Below are positions 55,521-64,000 of a stretch of 64,000 nt of DNA, piece by piece. Both the position numbers and the translations under genes were made by a program. Position 1 is the first letter of the stretch; each line of letters starts with the position of its first letter. This stretch comes from Helicobacter pullorum NCTC 12824 (GTDB taxonomy: Bacteria > Campylobacterota > Campylobacteria > Campylobacterales > Helicobacteraceae). Location of the stretch: assembly GCF_017979475.1 (NCBI RefSeq), contig NZ_JAERIT010000004.1:124001-188000 (forward strand). The letters are read 5' to 3'. The notes under the pieces are model-generated. The model was not told where the DNA came from. It made no database searches and saw only the letters and a program-made list of their open reading frames with translations.

Positions 55521-58500
55521 TTTTTACCTCTTTTTTGATGAAAAATGATAAGAGACAAGGGATTAGAAAAATGGTTAAAAAAGTTGATAATCCTAATCCC
55601 CCTAAAATAACCGCCCCAAGCCCACGATAAATTTCACTTCCAGCTCCGGGTGCTATGACAAGTGGCAACATACCAAAAAGAGAAGTGAGTGTGCTCATAT
55701 AAATAGGGCGGATTCTTACTTCTACGGCATTGATGATAGCATTATGATAATCCATTCTATACAAACGAATATTGTGTAATGATTGATAAACAATCAAAAT
55801 AGCATTATTTACCACCGTTCCTACTAAAATAATAAATCCCAACATTGTAAGAACATCAAGGGGTTGATCTGTCAAAAGGGTATCAACTAGCCACAGCCCC
55901 AAAACTCCTCCTCCAACAGCCAAAGGAATGGTGAAAAGGATAATTAAAGGGTAGATAAAATCCTCATATAAAGCAGCCATTAAAAGATAAGTGATAAAAA
56001 TTGCTAAGATAAATCCGCCTTGCAAGGCAGTGCGAATCTTGGTAAGCTGGTCAGCAGTCCCACTTAATGTGATTTTGTTTTCTCCCAAAGCTCCACTGCT
56101 TTTTAATTTTTCTAGGATTTCACCCTCTATTTTTTCCATTGCTTCTTGGATAGTAATATCTTTTGGGGGATTGACTTGCAAAGAGATTGTCCTATCTCTT
56201 TCTAAATGGCGGATTTCATTGATTCCATATTCGAGTTTTTGGATAGCTAGGGAAGAGATAGGCAAAATCCCTCCATCTGGGGTATAAATAGAGGCAAAAT
56301 AAAGTTCTTCTGGGGAGGTAATTTGAGATTCTTGAGCTTTTAAAATCAAGTCAATTTTTTCCCTTCCTTCTTCTTTGTATTCGGAGATTTTTCGCCCATC
56401 CATTAGCACATCAACAGCGATTCCAAAGCTTTTTGCATCTAATCCCACCGCTTTTAGCCGTTCTGCATTGGGGTATAAGTTGAGTTCTGGATAAAGCATT
56501 TCTAAGCTTGGGCGAGGGGAGATTTGCACTCCATTGCCAAAGGTTTCAAAGATGATGCGTTGGAGTTCTAATGCAGTAACGATAATTTTCTCTAAATCCT
56601 GCCCGCTAACATCTACATCTATGCTTCTTCCTTGCCCTCCGCGTCTTTCAAAAATGCCTTGTTGGGAAGAGTTGCCTGTGATTCCGGGTATTTTGGAAAT
56701 ACATTCCTTAGCAAGCGGGATTAACTCACTTGCGCGAGTGTCTTGCGTGGAACGCATACCAAATTGCATAGCAGTTTCACTTCCTAGATAAAACATATTG
56801 TCAATTGGGGGTAGAGTAGAGCTTCCATTATAGCCATTAGAGGCAAAGTATGGGCTAAGACAAGTAAAGATTTCTTCACCGATTTTTTTGCGTTCATTAT
56901 AAGAAAGCCCCGGTGGGGGATTAAGAGAGCTAAAAACAAAATTTTGATTGCCTTGTGGGAGGTATTCCATTTTGGGGAATAAAAAATAACTAAAAGCAAT
57001 AGATATGCAAGTTAGGCTAGTAATAGTTAGAATCTTGTTTTTGGTGTTTTGCATAGAAAGTTGGACAAAATACATTATCCACTGGACGCAAAGATTCCCT
57101 AAATCTACCATTTTTTGTGAAATTTTTGAGAAAATGGGAATGGGTTTGATTTTGAGATTTGGAGTGATTTTATGGACTTGGTAGCTAAGAGTTGGAATAA
57201 CAATCAAAGAAACAAACAAAGAAAGCCCAACAGCACTACTTGAAGCTAGTGCAATATCTCTAAAGAGTTGCCCCGCTTCTTCTTGCATATTGATAATAGG
57301 GATAAAGATTGCCACAGTGGTTAAAACCGAAGCAATAAGCCCCCCGATGACTTCTGTTGTGCCATCTTTTACAGCTTGTATTGGAGATTTTTTCATTTTT
57401 AAATGTCTGTCAATGTTTTCTAAAACGACAATTGCAGAATCCACAAGCATACCCACTGCAAAGGAAATACCTGCTAATGAAACTACATTTAGCGTTCTAT
57501 CAAGTCCTGCCATAATAATGAAAGTTCCAAACACGCTAAGAGGCATAGAAACTGCAATAATTAGCGTAGAAGTCAGTGAGCGTAAAAAAATAAATAAAAT
57601 CCCACAAGCCAAAAATGCACCAACAATAATATTGCCTTTGACCAAATCAATAGCTTGCGTAATATAGCCTCTTTGATCATTAACCCATTCTAATTTTAAA
57701 CCCTCTTTTTTGAGGATTCCTTCATTTAATTCTTGGAATACAAGCTCTACCTTATCGGTTAATTCAAGCACATTGGCATCAGCAGTTGGCTTGATGAAAA
57801 TATTGAGTGCTTCTTGACCATTATAAGTAGAAGCAGTGGTTTTATTTTCAAATCCTTCCTTAACTTGTGCAATATCTTTGATTTTTACTCGTTTTACTCC
57901 ATCGCTCCAAATAATTGTTTCTGCTACCATTTGGGGAGTTTTGTATTCTGCGGTAGTGCGGACACGATAGGATTTTCTACCATAATTCATTGTTCCAGCA
58001 GAAATATTGATATTTTCTCTCTCAAGTGCATTAATAATAGTATCAATACTCAAATCATAAGCGGCTAATTTTTGGTAATCCAAAATAATGTGCATTTGCC
58101 TATCATCGCCGCTTGGGAAATTTACTTCTGCTACGCCCTCGATTCGTTCAAAATATTGAATCACCTTTTCATTGAAAAAAGTCCGATATTCTCGCACATT
58201 TTTGCTATCGCTCACAAGTGCCATTCGCACACTAGGGGAAGTATCATCTCCAGTGGCTCGGATAATAGGTCTATCCATATCATCAGGATAGCCTTTGACT
58301 TCATCAAGCTTATTGCTGACATCTAAGAGGGCTTCAGTGAGATTTGTGCCGATATTAAACTCTAAAGTAATATTACCTCGATTGTTTCTTGAACGAGATT
58401 CCAAAGAAATGAGATTATCAATGCCTTTTAGGACTTGTTCTTGTCTTTCGATAATTTCGCGTTCAATTTCATAAGGGGTTGCACCATCCCATGTAGTTGA

Positions 58501-58635
58501 GATTGAAATCACAGGACGCGTAACTTTTGGTGTAAGTTGATAGGGCATACTTAAAAGACTTAAAATTCCAAACAAAGTTACAAGAATCATACCCACAATG
58601 ATAACAACAGGGCGATTAATGAGTTTTTCAATCAT
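55510..58635 (-). CDS. RND-family (AcrB/HefC-like) multidrug efflux transporter
   Basis: A 1041-residue inner-membrane proton-driven pump with the twofold RND layout: span 1 at residues about 10-27, a large periplasmic loop, spans 2-6 (residues about 330-490), span 7, a second loop and five closing spans. SFAVGMLVDSAIVVLENIDRH carries the RND motif with the proton-relay aspartate, and PMLLV-type GGGVLGLW and MLGFIILVGTVVNNAILIVY are the C-terminal repeats. The substrate is not predictable. It abuts the adaptor gene and overlaps the channel gene. Confidence 0.92.
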   Translation of the reverse strand: MIEKLINRPVVIIVGMILVTLFGILSLLSMPYQLTPKVTRPVISISTTWDGATPYEIEREIIERQEQVLKGIDNLISLESRSRNNRGNITLEFNIGTNLTEALLDVSNKLDEVKGYPDDMDRPIIRATGDDTSPSVRMALVSDSKNVREYRTFFNEKVIQYFERIEGVAEVNFPSGDDRQMHIILDYQKLAAYDLSIDTIINALERENINISAGTMNYGRKSYRVRTTAEYKTPQMVAETIIWSDGVKRVKIKDIAQVKEGFENKTTASTYNGQEALNIFIKPTADANVLELTDKVELVFQELNEGILKKEGLKLEWVNDQRGYITQAIDLVKGNIIVGAFLACGILFIFLRSLTSTLIIAVSMPLSVFGTFIIMAGLDRTLNVVSLAGISFAVGMLVDSAIVVLENIDRHLKMKKSPIQAVKDGTTEVIGGLIASVLTTVAIFIPIINMQEEAGQLFRDIALASSSAVGLSLFVSLIVIPTLSYQVHKITPNLKIKPIPIFSKISQKMVDLGNLCVQWIMYFVQLSMQNTKNKILTITSLTCISIAFSYFLFPKMEYLPQGNQNFVFSSLNPPPGLSYNERKKIGEEIFTCLSPYFASNGYNGSSTLPPIDNMFYLGSETAMQFGMRSTQDTRASELIPLAKECISKIPGITGNSSQQGIFERRGGQGRSIDVDVSGQDLEKIIVTALELQRIIFETFGNGVQISPRPSLEMLYPELNLYPNAERLKAVGLDAKSFGIAVDVLMDGRKISEYKEEGREKIDLILKAQESQITSPEELYFASIYTPDGGILPISSLAIQKLEYGINEIRHLERDRTISLQVNPPKDITIQEAMEKIEGEILEKLKSSGALGENKITLSGTADQLTKIRTALQGGFILAIFITYLLMAALYEDFIYPLIILFTIPLAVGGGVLGLWLVDTLLTDQPLDVLTMLGFIILVGTVVNNAILIVYQSLHNIRLYRMDYHNAIINAVEVRIRPIYMSTLTSLFGMLPLVIAPGAGSEIYRGLGAVILGGLGLSTFLTIFLIPCLLSFFIKKEVKNAA

Positions 58636-59700
58636 TTATTTTGCCTTAGAATCTTTGGGGTTTGTAGAATCTGCGGATTCTGTGATAAGCTGTCCATCTC
58701 TTAGCCGTTCATGCCCTTGAGTGATAACTTTATCTTGACTAGAGAGCTTGCTATTAAGCGGAGTGATAGAAGCATCAAAACCATTATAACCATTGACTTT
58801 GATGAAGATTTGTTTGGCTTTATTATCTTCAATAATAAAAATACAATCCCCTTTTTGGGTAGGCAAAATAGAATCTCTTGGCACCAAAAGGCTTTCTTTG
58901 GATTTAGTGATATTGAGATTAGCTCGCACTTCTAGCCCTTCGATTAATTCTCCCTTTTTGTCTTCAATAGACAGTTTAATGGGGAAAGTCCTAGCTTTTG
59001 CATCACCTAATGGAATGAGTGCTAGAATCTTGGCTGGATAGTTTTTATTGGCAATCACAACTTGCACAACTTCACCGATTTCCAAAGAACGCAAAATCTC
59101 AAAAGGCACTTCAATATTGGCTTCAAGGGGGCTAAGTTTGGCGATGTTAAAAATACTCGCTCCGCTACTCACCCATTCGCCTTGTTTGAGTAGTCTTTGC
59201 AAAATTACGCCATCATAAGGTGCAATGAGAGTTTTTTTCTTTTGCTGCGTTTTGAGGTATTCTAAATCTGCTGCAATCGAATCTGTATTGCCCTTTTGGG
59301 CTTGCAAATCAAAAAGTGCATCTTCGTATTCTTTGTAAGCAATAGAATCGCTTTGATAAAGATTTTTGTATCTTTCAAAATCTTTGGTGCTTTTTTGCAA
59401 AAGTGCTTTGGCTTGTTTGAGGAGAGAATCTTTGGCTTTGATTTCTTTTGTAAGCAAGTCATCATTGAGTTTGGCAAGAGCTTGCCCTTGCTTGACTTTA
59501 TCGCCCTCATAAACATAAATTTCATCAATCACTCCAGAAACTTCAGAGGCAAGCGAAGCGCGTTCGCTAAAATAAAGTGAGCCAACATAGGTGTGATTTT
59601 GATTTAAAATTCCACTTTTGATAGGTTGTGAGACAACAAGAGTTGGATTTTGAGAAAAAGCCAATAAAGGCATAAAAAGCAAGCATAGAAATCGATACAT
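58636..59700 (-). CDS. RND efflux periplasmic adaptor (membrane fusion protein)
   Basis: A 354-residue adaptor with a signal peptide (LLFMPLLAFSQ), a lipoyl half-domain (ASEVSGVIDEIYVYEGDKVKQGQALAKL), a long helical hairpin, the second lipoyl half (TLIAPYDGVILQRLLKQGEWV) and a beta-barrel domain. It links the pump to the TolC-like duct. First gene of the three-gene operon, ending one base before the RND gene. A TACTAT -10-like hexamer lies upstream on the minus strand. Confidence 0.9.
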   Translation of the reverse strand: MYRFLCLLFMPLLAFSQNPTLVVSQPIKSGILNQNHTYVGSLYFSERASLASEVSGVIDEIYVYEGDKVKQGQALAKLNDDLLTKEIKAKDSLLKQAKALLQKSTKDFERYKNLYQSDSIAYKEYEDALFDLQAQKGNTDSIAADLEYLKTQQKKKTLIAPYDGVILQRLLKQGEWVSSGASIFNIAKLSPLEANIEVPFEILRSLEIGEVVQVVIANKNYPAKILALIPLGDAKARTFPIKLSIEDKKGELIEGLEVRANLNITKSKESLLVPRDSILPTQKGDCIFIIEDNKAKQIFIKVNGYNGFDASITPLNSKLSSQDKVITQGHERLRDGQLITESADSTNPKDSKAK

Positions 59701-59804
59701 AACAAACCTTAAAATTTGAAAATAATTCCCAAAATAGTAGCATAAATGTGTTAAGTTTTTGTGAATTGATGGCTATGGATTTTTTGCTTAGAGAAGATTT
59801 TGGA

Positions 59805-59810
59805 TACAAT
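59805..59810 (+). promoter_or_regulatory. -10 element of the pglB-like gene
   Basis: TACAAT lies 24 bases before the pglB-like TTG start in the 133-base gap shared with the divergent efflux operon. The -35 region is weak, as usual here. Confidence 0.45.
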
Positions 59811-59833
59811 TTGATAAAAAATAAGGGCATTGA

Positions 59834-61837
59834 TTGCAAAATAAAAATTGGTTGTTGATAGCGGTATTTGTTTATTTAATAGCGATATTGTTGCGTTTTT
59901 ATTATCCTTTTGTGTTGGGTGAATTTGAGGAATATTTTTATCATAATGCTTTATTGTTAAATACTAATGATGGATATTTTTATGCGCAGGGTGCAAGGGA
60001 TATTTTAGCGGGGGTTAAATCCACTTTTTATTCTCCAACGCATGAGATACTTTCGCAAATAAGTGCTTTTTTGGCTTTGATTTTGCCTTTTAGCTTGGAG
60101 CAAATTATTTTTTATATGCCCGGATTTTTTGGGAGTTTGATTGTATTTTTTGTCGTTTTTGTTTCAAGGGATTTTGGAGGTATTCCGAGTTTTTTGTGTG
60201 GAATTTTAAGTGCCATTAGTGTGAGTTATTATAATCGCACCATGTTTGGGTATTATGATACAGATATGCTAGTGATTGTTTTGGCTTTTGGTGTGGGGGT
60301 TGTGATTGTAGAATTAATGCGTAAAATTAGCTTTTTTGGGCTAGTTTTGCTGATTTTATTAAGTGGGTTTGGGCTTGTTTATTATCCTTCAATGCGTTAT
60401 ATTTTTGTTGGGTATGTTGGGATTTTAACAATATTTGGCATTTTTGATAGAAATATTAGGATGGTTAATGGGTGTTTATTGTCGGTGCTTTTGGGATTTT
60501 TGTTGTTTTCTACCCATTTTGTTTTTTGGCTATTTTTATGTTTTTGTGGTGTAATGATAAAATTTATTCAAAGGCTTGATAGAAGAATCTTTGATTTTGT
60601 TTATTGTTTGCTTTTAGTCATCTTTTGTGGGATATTAGCCTTTAGGGTAGTGCCAGAAATTTTTGCAAGTGTTTATGTGGCACAAGATTCAAAAGAAATT
60701 GTGGGATTTGGGTATGCTTCTGTAATGGGAACAATTTCTGAAGTATCAAAAATAGATTTTTGGAATTTTGTTTATCGGATTAGCGGGAATCTTTTGTGGT
60801 TTGTTTTGGGAAGTGTGGGGATTATTCTTTTGTTTTTGAAAAAGAGGGAATTTTGGATATTTTTGCCTTTTTTGATAATGGGATTTTTTGGCTATTTTGG
60901 TGGATTGCGATTTACTTTTTATGCCGTTGTGGTTTATGCTTTGGGAATAGGGTATTTGCTGTGCTTTTTGCTAGATATTTTTAAAAGAAAAATAAAATGG
61001 GCTGTGATTTTTGGTGTTGTTTTTGTGTGTGGTAGCGTATTCCCGCATTTGTGGCATATTAAAAACTATATAATTCCCCCTATATTAGAAAATTCTGAAG
61101 CCAAAGCATTGCAAGAAATTCCTGCAAAATATGGAGATTACGCGCTTGCTTGGTGGGATTATGGCTATTTTGTGCGTTATTTTGCACGATTAAATACTTT
61201 TGTAGATGGTGGGATTCATAGTGGGAAACAAAATTATCCCATTAGTTTTGTTTTGAGTGCTAAAAACCAAAAGCAAAGTTACAATATGGCAAAGCTCACT
61301 TTTAATCACATTGAATTTGAAGATTTTGCTAAAAGTCATCAGTATTCACAAAGCAAAGCTTTAGAGGCATTAAAAGGGGACATTGATTGTGTAGGAAAAA
61401 GAAGCGAGGATTTGTATATTATTTTGCCTTTAAGAATGGTTAGAATCTTTTCTACGATAATGCAGTTTAGCCAGCCAAAAGGCGAAATAAATCAAGGTTT
61501 ATTGATGGTTTCTAAAACAAAAAGCAAAGATAAAATAATATTTCAAGATAATGTATTTGTGGATATCAAAAAGGGGAAAGTTGGGATTTTGAATCAAGAG
61601 ATTTCTTTGAATATTGCAAAAATGATTGATTTAAAAGATTCTAGCAAGAGTTTAGAATTTGATAAAAATAGCTCTTTGGTGGTATTAATGCTTGGTGGTG
61701 GCGATTATATTTTGTGCGATAAAGAATATTTGGAGACTTTTTATTTTCGGGGTATGTTTTTGGATAATTTAGATTCAAATTTATTTGAAAAAGTGCTAAA
61801 AAATGAGAAAATAGCGATTTATAAACTCAAACAATAA
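59834..61837 (+). CDS. pglB: PglB/STT3-family oligosaccharyltransferase
   Basis: Transfers a lipid-linked oligosaccharide to Asn in the periplasm. The 667-residue protein has about 11-13 N-terminal membrane spans and a C-terminal soluble domain. Catalytic motifs are all present: Asp46 in [10 protein letters not shown], the second DxD Asp142-x-Asp144 (GYYDTDML), the TIxE motif Thr300-Ile-Ser-Glu303 and the WWDYG signature at residues 440-444. It starts at TTG, with AAGGG six bases upstream. It is about 45 residues shorter than C. jejuni PglB, mainly in the soluble domain. No other pgl gene is adjacent; H. pullorum is reported to carry two pglB genes outside any pgl locus. Confidence 0.92.
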   Translation: MQNKNWLLIAVFVYLIAILLRFYYPFVLGEFEEYFYHNALLLNTNDGYFYAQGARDILAGVKSTFYSPTHEILSQISAFLALILPFSLEQIIFYMPGFFGSLIVFFVVFVSRDFGGIPSFLCGILSAISVSYYNRTMFGYYDTDMLVIVLAFGVGVVIVELMRKISFFGLVLLILLSGFGLVYYPSMRYIFVGYVGILTIFGIFDRNIRMVNGCLLSVLLGFLLFSTHFVFWLFLCFCGVMIKFIQRLDRRIFDFVYCLLLVIFCGILAFRVVPEIFASVYVAQDSKEIVGFGYASVMGTISEVSKIDFWNFVYRISGNLLWFVLGSVGIILLFLKKREFWIFLPFLIMGFFGYFGGLRFTFYAVVVYALGIGYLLCFLLDIFKRKIKWAVIFGVVFVCGSVFPHLWHIKNYIIPPILENSEAKALQEIPAKYGDYALAWWDYGYFVRYFARLNTFVDGGIHSGKQNYPISFVLSAKNQKQSYNMAKLTFNHIEFEDFAKSHQYSQSKALEALKGDIDCVGKRSEDLYIILPLRMVRIFSTIMQFSQPKGEINQGLLMVSKTKSKDKIIFQDNVFVDIKKGKVGILNQEISLNIAKMIDLKDSSKSLEFDKNSSLVVLMLGGGDYILCDKEYLETFYFRGMFLDNLDSNLFEKVLKNEKIAIYKLKQ

Positions 61838-61847
61838 AGGAAAAAGA

Positions 61848-62318
61848 ATGCAATTTACACATTTAGATGAAAAGAAAAATCCTACTATGGTAGATGTTTC
61901 AAACAAAGAAATGACAAATAGAGAAGCAATAGCTATGGGTAAAATTACGATGTCTAGGGAGGCATTTTTGGCTGTAATCAATGAAAATGGCAAAAAAGGG
62001 GCGGTGATTCAAACTGCAATTACTGCTGCGATTATGGGAGCAAAGAAAACTTCAGAGTTGATTCCAATGTGCCATATGATTTTTCTTAGTTCTGTAAAAT
62101 GTGAGATTCAAGAAATCGAAAATGAAAATGCCTTTGTGTTGCAGGTGAGGGCAAAAAGCAATGGACAAACAGGGGTGGAAATGGAAGCATTAATGGGGGT
62201 AAATATAGGACTCTTGACGATTTATGATATGGTAAAGGCAATTGATAAAAGAATGGTGATTAGCGAAGTGTGTTTGCTAGAAAAACAAGGGGGCAAAAGC
62301 GGACATTTTGTCCGATGA
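61848..62318 (+). CDS. moaC: Cyclic pyranopterin monophosphate synthase
   Basis: Works with MoaA to make the first pterin intermediate of molybdenum cofactor, which the formate dehydrogenase of this window needs. The 156 residues show [28 protein letters not shown]-type opening (key blocks MVDVS and REA), [17 protein letters not shown] with the catalytic region, and [21 protein letters not shown]. It follows the pglB-like gene after 10 bases with AAGGA before its ATG, and is likely co-transcribed with it. Confidence 0.95.
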   Translation: MQFTHLDEKKNPTMVDVSNKEMTNREAIAMGKITMSREAFLAVINENGKKGAVIQTAITAAIMGAKKTSELIPMCHMIFLSSVKCEIQEIENENAFVLQVRAKSNGQTGVEMEALMGVNIGLLTIYDMVKAIDKRMVISEVCLLEKQGGKSGHFVR

Positions 62319-62369
62319 TTGTATGGATTTGTTGATTTTGTGCGATTCTAAAAGATTATAGTGAGAGGG

Positions 62370-64000
62370 TTAGCTTGGCACTATGGAGTTTTTTCTAATC
62401 GTTTTTATGAAAGAAAACAAAACAAAACCAAATACTATCGTGTAGATTCCGCCAAGAGTGCTTAGCGGGTCTAAAAGCACTCTTTTGTCTGTGAAGATTC
62501 CCATTGCTGGTATAAGAATCTTGGGTGAGATGAGTAAGATACTAATAACGATAAAATACGATACGCCTATAAAGACTTCTCTTAGATATTTTACACTTAT
62601 TAGGCAAACCAAAATGACTAAATAAAAAGCTAGTATGAAAATATTAAATGCGAATGTGTATAGAGTATGAGTCTTTATAAAGGATTGTATATGTGCGTCA
62701 TAAATCTCTTTTATCATATAGAGATGAGACAATATCGGTTTATATCCCAAGCAATAGTCAAAGCCTACAATCACTCCCAAACTCACTAAGCCAAAAAGCC
62801 CTATGACTAGCATTAGCGAATGAAAGCTTTTTAAAATATCTGTGTGATGATCACAAAGGTTGCGATAAAACCATAATTGCAATTTATCTACTTTATCTCT
62901 TAGTGTTTTGGTTTCTTTAGAATCTAGCTCTAGTTCTTTGCAATAGAGTTCGAATCTATGGAATTCTGAAGCGTCTAGTAAATTATTGTCTTTTATCAAA
63001 GCGTTTTTAAAAATCCTAAATGAATCTCTAAAGTCGTTTGCAAAATTATCTAAGGATTTTTGGCTTTTCTCGCTATCTTGATTATAGTCTTCATATTCTT
63101 GTTTAATTTTGGATTTCAAATCATTAAAATCAAACTTTAAATTTGCATTGACTATATTTAAATTGCCTTTGAACATAACTTGAGAAAAGTTTGGAGTCTT
63201 GTCAAATGTCACTCCATAAAAACATGCAGTTTTTTCAAACTCACATTGAAAAAAGTTTACAAAATCTTTAAAAGTAGAGTTGTTAAAATATGCATTATCT
63301 AAAAATCGAGATTCACAAAAAGTAATTTTTTGTTTTGAAATAGTATTCTGCATGTAAGCTTTCCCCTTGTATTTGCATTTTTCAAACAACGCTACAGTTT
63401 CAAAAATGGTATCACTAAACCAAATATCGCTTTCAAAAACAACATTGTAAAAATTATTTGCATATGGCGATGCTGAAAATTTAGCATTATTAAAATCAAC
63501 TTTATTTTTAAATACTGAATTACGAATAAATATACATGATTCGAATTCAACATCATTAAAATTAACAACACCTTCAAATGTTATATCTTCAAACAGTATC
63601 CTTTCTGGTTCTTCTTTTTTTTGGATTACTAAAAATTTTGCTGTTGAAAAGTCGCATGTATTTTTAAAATTTACTTTAGAAAAATGCACTACTGAGGCAA
63701 ATGTAGTATTCCAAAAATATACCTCATTTTCAAAGACAGCATATGAAAAATCAACCATTGCTTCAAATGTAATATTTGGAAATCTAGCTTTATCTTTAAA
63801 TATTGTACCTATAAAATTTACTTCTATATAATTTGTTTCTGTTTCTTCGATTAAAAAAGAAGCTCGATTAAAAACAACCCCTTTTTCAAAAGTAGTTTCT
63901 GAAAAATCTACATGAGTTTTAAAACACACTTCATTGAAAGAAACATAGGATTTAAAGGTACTTTTTTCAAATGCTACATTCTTTTCAATACATGTTGCAT
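62370..64000 (-). CDS. Pentapeptide-repeat membrane protein, 5' end outside the window (partial)
   Basis: The open frame runs to the window edge without a start; residues upstream of a GTG at 63929 (VAFEKSTFKSYVSFNE) continue the repeat, so that GTG is not the real start. At least 540 codons are visible. The first roughly 290 form pentapeptide-type repeats built on F-x4-F steps (for example VDFSETTFEKGVVFNRASF; VNFNDVEFESCIFIRNSVF), which should fold into a right-handed beta-helix. A charged helical linker (DLKSKIKQEYEDYNQDSEKS) follows, then three to four membrane spans in the last 160 residues. No enzymatic motif is seen. Function unknown. It is convergent with moaC. Confidence 0.8.
   Translation of the reverse strand, partial: ATCIEKNVAFEKSTFKSYVSFNEVCFKTHVDFSETTFEKGVVFNRASFLIEETETNYIEVNFIGTIFKDKARFPNITFEAMVDFSYAVFENEVYFWNTTFASVVHFSKVNFKNTCDFSTAKFLVIQKKEEPERILFEDITFEGVVNFNDVEFESCIFIRNSVFKNKVDFNNAKFSASPYANNFYNVVFESDIWFSDTIFETVALFEKCKYKGKAYMQNTISKQKITFCESRFLDNAYFNNSTFKDFVNFFQCEFEKTACFYGVTFDKTPNFSQVMFKGNLNIVNANLKFDFNDLKSKIKQEYEDYNQDSEKSQKSLDNFANDFRDSFRIFKNALIKDNNLLDASEFHRFELYCKELELDSKETKTLRDKVDKLQLWFYRNLCDHHTDILKSFHSLMLVIGLFGLVSLGVIVGFDYCLGYKPILSHLYMIKEIYDAHIQSFIKTHTLYTFAFNIFILAFYLVILVCLISVKYLREVFIGVSYFIVISILLISPKILIPAMGIFTDKRVLLDPLSTLGGIYTIVFGFVLFSFIKTIRKNSIVPS

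Noticed and set aside
63929-63931. GTG at 63929 as start of the pentapeptide-repeat gene
   Set aside because: The repeat pattern continues upstream in frame to the window edge, so the gene is cut by the window.
1-64000. tRNA, rRNA, insertion sequence, prophage or CRISPR array
   Set aside because: I looked for cloverleaf motifs such as GGTTCRA, transposase or integrase motifs, and regularly spaced repeats, and found none.

Overview
The window is AT-rich chromosomal DNA of a member of the Campylobacterota, most likely an enterohepatic Helicobacter of the H. pullorum / H. canadensis / H. winghamensis type. This is inferred from gene content, not from a database search. The markers are OorDABC 2-oxoglutarate oxidoreductase, a Campylobacter-style selenocysteine formate dehydrogenase cluster, PseG, a CjaA-like binding lipoprotein, a TlpD-like soluble chemoreceptor with a CZB domain, the TPR-rnhA-rnc-aroC gene order and a free-standing PglB oligosaccharyltransferase. 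I see no rRNA, tRNA, insertion sequence, integrase or CRISPR array. No stretch longer than about 300 bases lacks a gene.

Layout. 1-5.1 kb: CjaA-like lipoprotein, nth, a large AsmA-like membrane protein, and divergently overlapping mltG. 5.2-9.2 kb: mdh and oorDABC (TCA-cycle enzymes). 9.3-17.1 kb: a complete formate dehydrogenase locus: polyferredoxin, TorD-like chaperone, small Tat protein, fdhA with an in-frame UGA (selenocysteine), fdhB, fdhC, fdhD. 17.1-22.6 kb (minus): NSS-family transporter, pseG, aroC, rnc, rnhA, LapB-like TPR protein. 22.7-27.2 kb: dnaG, PP-loop ATPase, nitroreductase, TlpD-like receptor. 27.2-33.7 kb (minus): azlCD, ArsC-like protein, NlpC/P60 lipoprotein, metal ABC ATPase, mqo, metal ABC permease, a small membrane protein and an uncharacterised gene behind a sigma-54 promoter. 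33.8-50.5 kb: GT8 glycosyltransferase, purL, ppsA, serB, tal, rplY-pth, LptF/G permease, purH, radical SAM protein, LolC-like permease, secA. 50.5-64 kb: hemE, cstA with its small YbdD partner, an RND efflux operon, pglB, moaC and a pentapeptide-repeat membrane protein cut by the window edge.

How the genes fit together. The organism appears to respire formate through a periplasmic Mo/W selenoenzyme, with moaC and fdhD supplying cofactor steps. It also runs a ferredoxin/flavodoxin-type TCA segment (OorDABC) with both an NAD-malate dehydrogenase and a malate:quinone oxidoreductase. Surface functions include pseudaminic acid synthesis, N-glycosylation, multidrug efflux and lipoprotein export.

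Most notable observation. The YbdD-family partner of the CstA peptide transporter ends Cys-UGA-UAA, where E. coli YbdD (as I remember it) ends Cys-Cys. A hairpin with an apical GGU lies 17 nt after that UGA; the fdhA UGA has a hairpin with apical GGU 18 nt downstream. The window therefore probably encodes two selenoproteins, the second of which an ordinary gene caller would truncate by one residue. The cstA gene beside it also has an island of clearly higher GC, suggesting recombination.
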